This document shows positions 18,413 to 26,791 of a stretch of DNA of 64,000 bases, piece by piece. A program made the translations under genes and the position numbers. The stretch is from Iamia sp. SCSIO 61187 (GTDB lineage Bacteria; Actinomycetota; Acidimicrobiia; Acidimicrobiales; Iamiaceae), in contig NZ_CP050948.1 of NCBI RefSeq assembly GCF_019443745.1, forward strand, positions 4,654,001 to 4,718,000, read 5' to 3'. How positions within the stretch are numbered: position 1 is the stretch's first letter; each line of letters opens with the position of its first letter. Below the pieces are notes generated by a model. It did not search any database. It saw only the letters and a list, made by a program, of their open reading frames with translations, and was not told where the DNA came from.

Positions 18413-20211
18413 CGGTCCTCCTCGGGTCGACGCGACGAACGTACGCAGGAGGCCACGGGTGCGACATCGGGAGGATCCGCCAGGTTCGGTCGGACCGGCA
18501 TGGGGGGAAACCCCCACCGTCGTCGCCCCCTCAGTGGCCGGGGCCGCGCCAGGAGGCCGTGGTCGGAGGCCCACGCCGTCGCCGCCGCCCGGTTGGCCAC
18601 GTCGAGCTTGGTGAAGATGTTGCCGAGGTGCCGCTCGACGGTGCGCTCGCTGATCGAGAGCTCGCCGGCGATCTGCCGGTTGGTGCGGCCGGCGGCCACG
18701 AGGCGGAGCACCTCGACCTCACGGTCGGTGACGACCCGGCGGTCTTCCGCGGACCCGGGTGGCTCCACGGGGGCCGGCACCTCGTCGGACAGCAGCCGGT
18801 CGAGCTGGGCGAGGGCCGTCCGCGCCCCCAGCTCCTCGAACGCGCCCCGGGCGACCTGGCACTCGCGGGCGGCGCCCTCGCGGTCGTCGAGGTGGCGGCA
18901 GGCGGCGGCGAGCAGCATCCGGACCTGGGCCACCTCGAAGGGGGCCTCGAGCCGCTGCCAGGCGACGAGGGCCTCGTGCAGGGGCGCGAGCGCCGCCGCC
19001 GCCGCCGCACCGCGGGTCACGAGCAGGGCGCCCCGGGCCTGCCCGGCGACCGCCCTCAGCATGGTGGCGCCCGAGGACGCGGCCAGCTGGTCGAGCTCGT
19101 CGACGGCGACCTGGGCATCGGCCGGTCGACCGGCGGCGAGCAGGATCTCCACGACCGACGGCAGCAGCCGCGTCCGGTCCACGGGGTCCACCGCGCTGTC
19201 GAGCGCGGCGTCGATCGCGGCGGCGGCCGCGTCGACGCGGCCCTCGGCCAGGAGCAGGAGGGAGAGGCCGGGTTGGGGGTCGCGGCCGGCGGCGTGGGCC
19301 GCCGGTACGCGGCGTCGGCCTCGGGCAGCTCGCCCCGCAGGCGGTGCAGGTCGCCGAGCTGGTAGTGCGCCATGCCCACGGCGGGGTGCGGCGGATCGCT
19401 CAGCCGCTGGCGAGCCTCCTCGGCCTGGACGACGGCTCCGGCCCAGTCCCCCCCGGAGCTGCAGGACCTGGGCCCGGTGCACGAGGCACTGGCCCCGGTA
19501 CGGCACCAGCCCGGTCTGGTGATCGCACCAGCGGTCGAGGGCTGCCGTCCACTCCCGCGCTCGGCGCAGGTCGAAGACCCTCTGGCACGCGTCGATGACC
19601 GCGCAGTAGACGAGGCCGGAGATCACGGGCGAGGTCTCGCCGGAGGTGACCGAGACCATGGCCTCGTCGAACAGCCCCAACCCCTCGTCGGTCCGTCCCA
19701 GGCGCAGCAGCACCTCGCCCTGCCCGAGCAGGCCGAGGGCCGCCAGGTCGGGATCCCCGAAGCGCCGAGCGAGCGAGTCGGCGCCGGCGAAGCGCTCGAG
19801 GGCCGTGTCGGGCTCGCCCGCGCCCATGGCGGCCAGGCCCGCCGGCACGAGCAGGTAGCCCCGCTCCACCGTGTCGAGCCGGTGCTCGTCGACCATCCGG
19901 CCTGCCCGCGCCAGCCACCCCCGGCCCTGGGCCATGTCACCCCGTTGCACGAGCGCGAACCCGAGCCAGAAGGCGCAGCGCACGGCCCGCCGTGGGTCGC
20001 CCTGCGCCCGCCACCCCTGGTGGGCCCGGGCCCAGGCATCGGTGCTCTCGGTGTCGTGCCCGGTCAGGTAGGCGGCGGTGGCGACCCGCTCGAGGTCGAC
20101 CGGACCCAGCGGGTCGACGCGGTCGGCGTCGTGGAGGGCCGCGTAGGCCTCGGGCCAGGCGCGCGCTCCGAACGCCGTGCGGCCTCGCTCCAGAGCCTCG
20201 GTGGTGTCCAT
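18409..20211 (-). CDS. Large LuxR-family regulator with TPR-like repeats, internally frameshifted
   Basis: The 600-aa frame has many TPR-like helical repeats and a C-terminal LuxR helix-turn-helix (VVTDREVEVLRLVAAGRTNR, LSISERTVERHLGNIFTKL), then about 60 residues of low-complexity tail. No N-terminal AAA/STAND ATPase is present. Between about 19454 and 19308 the frame encodes an Arg/Pro-rich stretch unlike the rest. The alternative minus frame there reads MAHYQLGDLHRLRGELPEAD, a good TPR. A G7 run (plus C7 at 19448-19454) and a compensating one-base loss near 19308 explain it. It is either a sequencing artefact or a real double frameshift. Confidence 0.8.
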   Translation of the reverse strand: MDTTEALERGRTAFGARAWPEAYAALHDADRVDPLGPVDLERVATAAYLTGHDTESTDAWARAHQGWRAQGDPRRAVRCAFWLGFALVQRGDMAQGRGWLARAGRMVDEHRLDTVERGYLLVPAGLAAMGAGEPDTALERFAGADSLARRFGDPDLAALGLLGQGEVLLRLGRTDEGLGLFDEAMVSVTSGETSPVISGLVYCAVIDACQRVFDLRRAREWTAALDRWCDHQTGLVPYRGQCLVHRAQVLQLRGGLGRSRRPGRGGSPAAERSAAPRRGHGALPARRPAPPAGRAARGRRRVPAAHAAGRDPQPGLSLLLLAEGRVDAAAAAIDAALDSAVDPVDRTRLLPSVVEILLAAGRPADAQVAVDELDQLAASSGATMLRAVAGQARGALLVTRGAAAAAALAPLHEALVAWQRLEAPFEVAQVRMLLAAACRHLDDREGAARECQVARGAFEELGARTALAQLDRLLSDEVPAPVEPPGSAEDRRVVTDREVEVLRLVAAGRTNRQIAGELSISERTVERHLGNIFTKLDVANRAAATAWASDHGLLARPRPLRGRRRWGFPPMPVRPNLADPPDVAPVASCVRSSRRPEEDR

Positions 20212-20290
20212 CGCCTGTGCCCGAGGGGGACGGTACTCCTGGGCCGGGGCCCCGTGCTGAGCGCCACCCCGAGGACCGGTCCGGCGGTCG

Positions 20291-21070
20291 TCAGCGCACG
20301 ATCCCGAAGAGGCACTCGACGTCGACCTGGGCCACGGCGAGCAGGTCGTCCGGATCCGGGCGCACGAGCGACGCTCGACCGCCGAGGTCGAACCCGTGCA
20401 TGTGCAGGTGCGTCACGCCGTCGTCGGCCCGCGAGGGGACACCCTCCGTCGGCGTCGCCGACGCCAGCACCGCGACCCCGGCGGTGCGGGCCAACCGGGC
20501 GAGCCCCGGCCCGAGCTGGGCCGGGGGACCGAAGCGAGCCGTGTCGTGCACGACGAGCACATCCGCGCCGGCGCCCACGGCCACCTCGCGGAGAGCGTCG
20601 AGCGAACCGGTCGAGCACACGGAGACGTCCCGACCGCGCAGGCTCCGCAACCCAGAGACGACGGCCGCCCACTCGCGCTCGGAGAGCCGGGCGTCGGTCA
20701 CGCTCACCTCCGGGACGCCTGCGCTGCCCGCCAGGATCCCGGTCGCCACGGCGACGACGTCTCGCCCATCCACCAGGCACCGGTGGGGCACGTGGCGGGC
20801 GACCGTGCTCAGCAGCGCGGTGGCCTGCGCCTCGATGTCGGCCTCGACGATGACGGCCCGGCCCCGCCAGACGCCGCCGCCGAGCACGCGATCCAGCGGC
20901 AGGAGACCGGTGCCCAGGGGCAGCAGGTCATCGGTGTCCGCCACGACCGGCTCCTCGTGGGCGAGGCGCCGGTCCATCTGGCCGAGCAGCGCGTCGAGGG
21001 CGTGCGCGATCGGGACGGCGCGCTCGCCACCCCACCACGCGTGCGTCAGGTCCTCGGGCAGCCCTCCCAT
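20291..21070 (-). CDS. DnaB/RecA-fold protein with a degenerate Walker A (putative pseudo-ATPase)
   Basis: The 259-aa product resembles the C-terminal ATPase half of replicative helicase Dna[20 protein letters not shown] (residues 52-70) corresponds to DnaB's TGF..LD..LGGG..PG, LSEREWAAVVSGLRSL (129-144) to its helix before the Walker B strand, and GADVLVVHDTARF to the Walker B strand and following loop. At the P-loop position the sequence is EADIEAQAT, with no GKT/S, so ATP binding by the usual mechanism is unlikely. There is no helicase N-domain. KaiC-like or RadA-like origin is an alternative. Function unknown. It stands alone between the LuxR gene and a divergent alcohol dehydrogenase. 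Confidence 0.6.
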   Translation of the reverse strand: MGGLPEDLTHAWWGGERAVPIAHALDALLGQMDRRLAHEEPVVADTDDLLPLGTGLLPLDRVLGGGVWRGRAVIVEADIEAQATALLSTVARHVPHRCLVDGRDVVAVATGILAGSAGVPEVSVTDARLSEREWAAVVSGLRSLRGRDVSVCSTGSLDALREVAVGAGADVLVVHDTARFGPPAQLGPGLARLARTAGVAVLASATPTEGVPSRADDGVTHLHMHGFDLGGRASLVRPDPDDLLAVAQVDVECLFGIVR

Positions 21071-21186
21071 GGGCTCCGTTGCTACCAGTCCCCATGCGCA
21101 CCCGCCGACCCGGTTCTGGACATCTGTCCACTTGGGGCGGGGGTCGCGGTACGGTGCCGACGTCCGTCGACGATGCGAGGTGTGGT

Positions 21187-22296
21187 GTGCAGACGAAGGC
21201 CGCGGTCCTGTGGGAGAGGAACACCCCCTGGTCCATCGAGGACGTCGAGCTGGACGACCCGAAGGACGGCGAGGTCCTCGTGCGCATGGTCGCCTCGGGG
21301 ATGTGCCACTCCGACGACCACGCCGTCACCGGCGACCTGCCCGTCTCGCTCCCGATGGTGTGCGGCCACGAGGGCGCAGGGGTGGTCGAGGCCGTCGGGC
21401 CCGGCGTGAGCCGGGTCAAGCCGGGCGACCACGTCGTGTTCGCCTTCATCCCCGCCTGCGGTGAGTGCCCGTCGTGCTCGACGGGGCACCAGAACCTGTG
21501 CGACAACGGCGCCGGCGCCCTCGGCGGGCTCAAGATGGACGGCACCTCGCGCCACCACGCCCAGGGGCAGGACCTGTTCACCCTCGTGGGCCTCGGCACC
21601 TTCTCCCACCACACCGTGGTGCACGAGTGGAGCTGCGTGCCGATCGACCCGCAGATCCCGCTCGAGCGGGCCTGCCTCGTCGGCTGCGGCGTCACCACCG
21701 GGTGGGGTTCGGCCGTCTACGCCGCCGAGGTGAAGCCGGGTGACGACGTGGCCATCATCGGCATCGGCGGCATCGGGGCGAGCGCCCTGATGGGGGCCAA
21801 GCTGGCCGGCGCCGAGCGGATCTTCGCCATCGACCCCATCGAGCTCAAGCGGGACGAGGCCAAGCGGCTGGGTGCCACGCACGTGGCCGCCAGCATCGAC
21901 GAGGCCTTCGGGCTGATCCAGCAGGAGACCTGGGGCCGCATGTGCAGCAAGGTCATCGCCTGCGTCGGGGTGGGCTCGGGTGCCGACGTGGCCGCCACGA
22001 TGCGGCTGGTGTCCAAGCGGGGCCGGCTGGTCGTCACCAACATCCACCCCATGCACGAGACCGAGGTCCAGCTGTCGCTGTGCGACCTGACCTTGATGGA
22101 GAAGCAGATCGTCGGCTCGATCTTCGGCTCGGCCAACCCGCTGTTCGACATCCCCCGGCTGCTCCGCCTGTACGTCGGCGGCCAGCTCGACCTCGACGCC
22201 ATCGTCACCAACACCTACCCGCTCGAGGACGTCAACCAGGGCTTCGCCGACATGAAGTCGGGCGCCAACGTGCGCGGCGTCATCACCATGAGCTGA
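21187..22296 (+). CDS. NDMA-dependent zinc alcohol dehydrogenase
   Basis: The GTG at 21187 (GCGAGG upstream) yields 369 aa. This is a medium-chain dehydrogenase with catalytic zinc ligands in GMCHSDDH and GHEGAG, the structural zinc loop CGECPSCSTGHQNLC and Rossmann motif GIGGIGASALMGAKLAGA. Overall pattern and length match the actinobacterial enzymes assayed with N,N-dimethyl-4-nitrosoaniline, which keep tightly bound NAD(H) and often pair with mycofactocin. No mycofactocin genes are visible in this window. It appears monocistronic. Confidence 0.9.
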   Translation: MQTKAAVLWERNTPWSIEDVELDDPKDGEVLVRMVASGMCHSDDHAVTGDLPVSLPMVCGHEGAGVVEAVGPGVSRVKPGDHVVFAFIPACGECPSCSTGHQNLCDNGAGALGGLKMDGTSRHHAQGQDLFTLVGLGTFSHHTVVHEWSCVPIDPQIPLERACLVGCGVTTGWGSAVYAAEVKPGDDVAIIGIGGIGASALMGAKLAGAERIFAIDPIELKRDEAKRLGATHVAASIDEAFGLIQQETWGRMCSKVIACVGVGSGADVAATMRLVSKRGRLVVTNIHPMHETEVQLSLCDLTLMEKQIVGSIFGSANPLFDIPRLLRLYVGGQLDLDAIVTNTYPLEDVNQGFADMKSGANVRGVITMS

Positions 22297-22484
22297 TGCC
22301 GCCGCCTCCCGAACGACTGCCCGTCCGGTGCCTGCCCGACCAGGCGGATGGGACCGAGGCCCAGTGCCCGCCCGGCCGCCGGGCCCCGCGCCCCGCGCCC
22401 CGAGCAGCCGGTCCCACCGCCAGGCGCGGTCGGGCACGAGCGCGCCGAGGGCGTTGAACGCCGACATCACGAGGGTGGGCCTCA

Positions 22485-23156
22485 TCACCGCTCGCCACTC
22501 CAGCCAACGACGCGAGGTCCATCACAGCCTCGGGACGGGCGGGGGCGACGGGACCTCCGGCGCGCGGACGGCGCCGCCGAGCACGTCGGCCCCGACCCGT
22601 CGAGGAGGGCGCGCAGGCGGGCCCGGCCTCGGTGCAGCAGGACCCGCTCGTGGCCGTCGGACAGACCGAGCCGCGCCGCGACGTCGTGGTTGCCCAGACC
22701 CTCGACGTCGTGGAGGACCACGACCCGACGCTGCTGGTCGGGCAGCTCGGGCAGGAGGGCGACGACTCGACGGGCGAGGCCGGCCGCGTCGAGGCGGTCG
22801 TCGACGCCCTCCGACGACGGCACCGACGGCAGCGCCCAGGCCGCGCAGGCGCCGGCCCGCTCCACCAGGTCCGAGTCGGGCCGGCCCGCCCGCCGCTCGC
22901 GGCCGACGCACGTCCGGGCCCGGTTGCGCATGATGTGGAACAACCAGGTGCGGAACGAGGAGCGGCCCTGGAACTCGCCGATGCCCTGCACCACGGCGAG
23001 CCACGTCTCCTGGCACACCTCCTCGGCGACGGCGCGGCTGCCGACGGTGGCCTCGGCGGCCCGCAGGAGTGCCGGCTGGTAGCGGTCCATCACCTCCACG
23101 AGCGCGTCCTCGTCCCCGCCGCGCAGCCGCTCGACCAGCCCGGATCCATCGCCCAC
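22485..23156 (-). CDS. ECF (sigma-70 family) RNA polymerase sigma factor
   Basis: A GTG at 23156 lies seven bases after TACGCT, so the mRNA may be leaderless. The 223-aa product has region 2 (VCQETWLAVVQGIGEF, SSFRTWLFHIMRNRART) and region 4 (LPELPDQQRRVVVLHDVEGL, VAARLGLSDGHERVLLHRGR). The C-terminus is an Arg/Ser-rich tail of about 35 residues. I see no convincing anti-sigma gene beside it; a short frame overlapping its stop (TGATG at 22488) looks coding for only about 40 codons. The stimulus is unknown. Confidence 0.88.
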   Translation of the reverse strand: MGDGSGLVERLRGGDEDALVEVMDRYQPALLRAAEATVGSRAVAEEVCQETWLAVVQGIGEFQGRSSFRTWLFHIMRNRARTCVGRERRAGRPDSDLVERAGACAAWALPSVPSSEGVDDRLDAAGLARRVVALLPELPDQQRRVVVLHDVEGLGNHDVAARLGLSDGHERVLLHRGRARLRALLDGSGPTCSAAPSARRRSRRPRPSRGCDGPRVVGWSGER

Positions 23157-23231
23157 TGGGGCCAGCGTACGACGGTGCGCCGGGTGTGTCCCGGGGAACC
23201 TCGGGGTGCGGTCGAGCGGCCGCGCGGGGCG

Positions 23232-24299
23232 TCAGACCTTGGCCTCCAGGACCAGGTTGAGGGGTGTCTCGGCGGCTCGCCGGAACGACGAGAACCCCGC
23301 CTCCTCGAAGACCTCGGCCAGGCGGGCCTCGCCGGCCTGGGCGCCGAGGCCCAGGCCCACCTCCTGCGACAGGGAGTTGGGGGTGCAGATCGACGACGAC
23401 GCCGTGTAGAGCAGGGCAGCCATCGGGTTCTCGGCGATGTTGGCCGCCCGACCGTCGATGGCGAACGGCTCGACGAGCAGGACCGTGCCGCCATCGGCCA
23501 GGTGCTCCCGGGCGTGGCGGGCGATGCCGACGGGGTCCCCCATGTCGTGGAGGCAGTCGAAGAAGCAGATCAGGTCGAACGTGCCGTCGTAGCCCTTGGC
23601 GTCGGCCACCTCGAACCGGGTGCGGTCCGCGACGCCGGCCTCCAGGGCCCGCGTCCGGGCTGTCTCGACCGACGGACCGTGGAAGTCGAACCCGGTGACG
23701 CGGGCGTGCGGGAAGGACTGGGCGACCACGATCGCCGACGCCCCGTGCCCGCATCCGACGTCGGCGACGGTGCCGCCCCCGGTGAGCGTCTCCTCGACGC
23801 CGTCCAGGGCCGAGATCCACCCCGGCAGCTCCGCCCGGTACCCGGCCCGGAAGAGCCACTCGGTGCCCGAGAAGAGGCACGGGTGGTGATCGCCCCAGGA
23901 CAGGGCACCGTCGGAGCGGAACGCCTCGGTGACCTTGGGCAGGTCGATGAACAGGGACCCCAGGGCGTTCATCGCTCGGGCCACGAAGGCCGGCGAACCC
24001 TCGTCGGCGAGGGCCATGGTGGCCTCGGGGGTGAGCGCGTAGGTGTCGTGGTCGGCGTCCCAGGCGACGAGGCCGCCGGCGACCTGGCCGTCGAGCCACT
24101 CCCGGACCAGCCGCGGGTGGCACCCGGCCTTGGCGGCCAGCTCGTCGGCCGTGGTCGGTCCGATGTCGGTGAGCACGCCGTACAGGCCGAGCTCGTCGCC
24201 CAGCCACATGCCGAAGCACATCGCACCTCCCGTCATGTAGCCCACCACCTGCCCCATCAGCTCCTCGAGCCGGGTCTCGTCGACGACTGCTGCTTCCAT
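23232..24299 (-). CDS. SAM-dependent methyltransferase with N-terminal winged helix
   Basis: The ATG at 24299 has AGGAGG upstream. The 355-aa product begins with a dimerisation/winged-helix region (GLYGVLTDIGPTTADELAAK, LVREWLDG), followed by the methyltransferase core: VADVGCGHGASAIVVAQSFP, GFDFHGPSVETAR and LICFFDCLHDMGDPV. This layout is shared with plant-type O-methyltransferases and the mycobacterial Rv2258c type. The substrate is unknown; small-molecule O- or N-methylation is likely. Confidence 0.88.
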   Translation of the reverse strand: MEAAVVDETRLEELMGQVVGYMTGGAMCFGMWLGDELGLYGVLTDIGPTTADELAAKAGCHPRLVREWLDGQVAGGLVAWDADHDTYALTPEATMALADEGSPAFVARAMNALGSLFIDLPKVTEAFRSDGALSWGDHHPCLFSGTEWLFRAGYRAELPGWISALDGVEETLTGGGTVADVGCGHGASAIVVAQSFPHARVTGFDFHGPSVETARTRALEAGVADRTRFEVADAKGYDGTFDLICFFDCLHDMGDPVGIARHAREHLADGGTVLLVEPFAIDGRAANIAENPMAALLYTASSSICTPNSLSQEVGLGLGAQAGEARLAEVFEEAGFSSFRRAAETPLNLVLEAKV

Positions 24300-24500
24300 G
24301 GCTGCCTCCTGTGGTGCCGGACACTGAACGGTCCTCCGACGAGGGGTGCCCGTTACAGGTCCACGGGCCGCTCCCGGCGACGGAGGACCGGCGGACCGCC
24401 GGCCGGAGCCGACGACCCAGCGCACCGGCACGACGCCACGGGTTCGTGTCCCGTCCACGAGATCCGCGATCGTTCCAGCGACATGGACGAGGGACAGCAG

Positions 24501-25226
24501 ATGACCGGACGGGCGCGGCTCGTCACCGTCGAGAGCCGCTACGCCGGCCCGCCGCAGATGGGCCACGGCGGCTACGTCGCCGGGCTCCTCACCGGCCGGT
24601 GGCCGGGCGCGGTCGAGGTGACGCTCCGACGGGCCACGCCGCTCGACACCCCCCTGCGCCTCGACGAGCAGGACCCGTCCCGGTCGTCGCTGTGGCACGG
24701 CGACGACCTCGTCGCCGAGGCCGTCCCCACCGACCTCGTCCTCGACGTGCCCCGTCCACCCACCCGCGACGAGGCGGCCGCCGCCGAGGCGGGCTCGCCC
24801 GCGCGCCAGGGCCCCGGGGTGCACCCGACCTGCTTCGGGTGCGGCCTGGCTCGCACCGACGGCCACGGCCTGCGGATCGCCGCCGGGCCCGTGCCCGGGA
24901 GCGACGGGGACCAGGTCGCGGCGGTCTGGCGTCCCGACCCCGGCGCCGCCGGGCCCGACGGGTGGGTCGACGGGCGGATCGTCGTGGCCGCCCTCGACTG
25001 CCCGGGCGCCTTCGCCTTCATCGCCGCCGGCGAGCCCGCCGGCCTGCTCGGCCGCATCACCGTGCGCCGGGACGCCCCCGTCCCGGCCGACCAGGACCTC
25101 ATCGTGACGGGCTGGCGCATCGGGAGCGACGGCCGGAAGCTGCTCGCCGGCACCGCCCTCTTCTCGACGAGCGGCGAGCTCCTGGCCGCGGCCAAGGCGG
25201 TCTGGTTCCCGTTCCCCTCCGGCTGA
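24501..25226 (+). CDS. Hotdog-fold thioesterase-like protein
   Basis: The ATG at 24501 follows GAGGG with a seven-base spacer; another in-frame ATG at 24483 is possible. The 241-aa product has two hotdog-like halves: PPQMGHGGYVAGLLTG near the N-terminus and HPTCFGCGLARTDGHGLRI followed by LDCPGAFAF in the second, resembling PaaI/YbgC-type acyl-CoA thioesterases fused in tandem. The conserved catalytic acid is not certain. Several actinobacterial genes of this type remain unassigned. Confidence 0.65.
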   Translation: MTGRARLVTVESRYAGPPQMGHGGYVAGLLTGRWPGAVEVTLRRATPLDTPLRLDEQDPSRSSLWHGDDLVAEAVPTDLVLDVPRPPTRDEAAAAEAGSPARQGPGVHPTCFGCGLARTDGHGLRIAAGPVPGSDGDQVAAVWRPDPGAAGPDGWVDGRIVVAALDCPGAFAFIAAGEPAGLLGRITVRRDAPVPADQDLIVTGWRIGSDGRKLLAGTALFSTSGELLAAAKAVWFPFPSG

Positions 25227-25271
25227 CCGCGAGCAGGTCCCCGGGCCCGCACGTCGCTAGCGTCCGCGCCG

Positions 25272-25580
25272 ATGTCGACGAGCAGCCTCCACGTCGTGGT
25301 GCACAGCCGCGGGTCGGTGGTCCGGGCGCGCGTGGCGGGCAAGCTCGACGCCGCGACGGTGCGGGTGTTCCTCGACGCCATCGAGCCGCTGGCCGAGGGG
25401 GCCCGCCAGGTCGTGCTCGACTGCGAGGCGCTCGAGTTCTGCGACTCCACCGGGCTGCGGAGCTTCGTCGTCGTCCGCAACCGGATCGGCGTGCCCGGCG
25501 CCCTCACCCTCGACCGGCCCTCGGACGAGCTCCGGCGGCTCCTGGAGATCACCGGGCTGACGGGCTTCCTCGACGAGTAG
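25272..25580 (+). CDS. STAS-domain anti-sigma factor antagonist
   Basis: The 102-aa product is a single STAS domain. The phosphorylatable Ser is Ser59 in LEFCDSTGLRSF, the SpoIIAA-type position. Such proteins bind a serine-kinase anti-sigma factor when unphosphorylated and so free a sigma factor. No partner kinase or phosphatase lies in this window. TAGCGT eight bases before the ATG and the lack of a Shine-Dalgarno suggest a near-leaderless transcript. Confidence 0.88.
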   Translation: MSTSSLHVVVHSRGSVVRARVAGKLDAATVRVFLDAIEPLAEGARQVVLDCEALEFCDSTGLRSFVVVRNRIGVPGALTLDRPSDELRRLLEITGLTGFLDE

Positions 25581-25726
25581 GACCGACCCACGGGGCGCGA
25601 CGGCGTGGTGTTGTCTCGGCACCGATTCGGTCGGCCCGCGCTGGGTAGGCGCGTCCGGGAACCGAGCATCGCCCGTCCGCTCCGGCCGCCGCAGCCTGTC
25701 CGCGCCACCCGCCGAGGAGGTCCGCC

Positions 25727-26737
25727 ATGTCCGACGCAGGAGACCCCACGTGGAGCGACGACACCCGTCGCGACGCAGAGGACTGGCGGGGCGAGCCCGG
25801 GCCCGCCCACGCACCGCGGGGCGGGCTGGCGCAGACGCTCAAGCGCACGCTCACCGAGTTCAAGGAGGACGAGCTCACGGACAGAGCCGCAGCCCTCACC
25901 TACTACTCGGTGCTGTCCATCTTCCCCGCCCTCATCGCCATGGTGTCCGTGGTGGGGCTGGTGGGCGACCCCGAGACGATCACGGACACGCTCACGGGCA
26001 TCGCCGAGTCGCTGGGCTCCTCCAGCGCCGTCGAGACCTTCGAGCAGCCCATCGATGACGTCACCAGCGACCGCAACGCTGCGGGGCTCGGGCTCATCGT
26101 CGGGCTGGGGGCGGCGCTGTGGACGGCATCGGGCTACATCGGCGCCTTCATGCGGGCCTCCAACGAGATCTACGAGGTGGAGGAGGGGCGTTCCGTCTTC
26201 ATGCTGCGTCCGCTGCAGATGGTGGTCACGCTCATCCTCGTGGTGCTCCTGGCCGTGGTGCTCGGCGCCATCGCCCTGACCGGCCCCGTCGCCCGTGAGG
26301 TCGGTGAGCAGATCGGGGTCGGGAGCGGCGCCATCACCGCCTGGAACATCCTCAAGTGGCCGGTCCTGGGGGTGGTCGTGATGTTCATGCTGGCCCTCCT
26401 CTACTACTCGGCGCCGAACGCCAAGCTCCCTGGTTTCAAGTGGATCACCCCCGGCAGCGTGGTCGCCGTGCTCATCTGGGTCGCAGCATCTGTCGGGTTC
26501 GCCTTCTTCGTCGCGAGCTTCGGGTCCTACAACACGACCTACGGGGCGTTGGCCGGTGTCGTCATCGCCCTCATCTGGCTGTGGCTCACCAACCTGGCGA
26601 TCCTCTTCGGCGCCGAGCTCAACGCCGAGGTCGAACGAAGCCGACAGCTCGACGAGGGCACGTCGGGCGCCGAGCGCAAGATCCAGCTGCCGGAGCGCAA
26701 GGCCCCCAAGCCGAAGAGGAGGGCTCGCACCGTCTGA
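25727..26737 (+). CDS. YihY/BrkB family inner-membrane protein
   Basis: The 336-aa product has a polar N-terminus, the family signature DELTDRAAALTYYSVLSIFPAL and six hydrophobic spans, then a basic C-terminal tail (KAPKPKRRARTV). GAGGAGG precedes the ATG. The family is widespread and was wrongly called ribonuclease BN in the past; transport or envelope functions are suspected but not proven. It precedes the heliorhodopsin by 54 bp, but the latter seems to have its own promoter. Confidence 0.92.
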   Translation: MSDAGDPTWSDDTRRDAEDWRGEPGPAHAPRGGLAQTLKRTLTEFKEDELTDRAAALTYYSVLSIFPALIAMVSVVGLVGDPETITDTLTGIAESLGSSSAVETFEQPIDDVTSDRNAAGLGLIVGLGAALWTASGYIGAFMRASNEIYEVEEGRSVFMLRPLQMVVTLILVVLLAVVLGAIALTGPVAREVGEQIGVGSGAITAWNILKWPVLGVVVMFMLALLYYSAPNAKLPGFKWITPGSVVAVLIWVAASVGFAFFVASFGSYNTTYGALAGVVIALIWLWLTNLAILFGAELNAEVERSRQLDEGTSGAERKIQLPERKAPKPKRRARTV

Positions 26738-26791
26738 CCGGCGACGCCGCGCCGCGGGTCCGTCCCGGAGCCCTGCTGGTACCGTCCCGCG

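Noticed and set aside
20291-21070. KaiC/RadA-type ATPase
   Set aside because: The surrounding motifs fit DnaB better, and the Walker A residues needed by all these families are missing.
22290-22488. Anti-sigma or other small gene overlapping the ECF sigma stop (ATG 22488, minus strand)
   Set aside because: The first 40 or so codons look coding (MRPTLVMSAFNALGALVPDR) but after that codon bias is lost and the frame runs antisense through the alcohol dehydrogenase. It could be a remnant or a frameshifted gene, but I cannot support a call.
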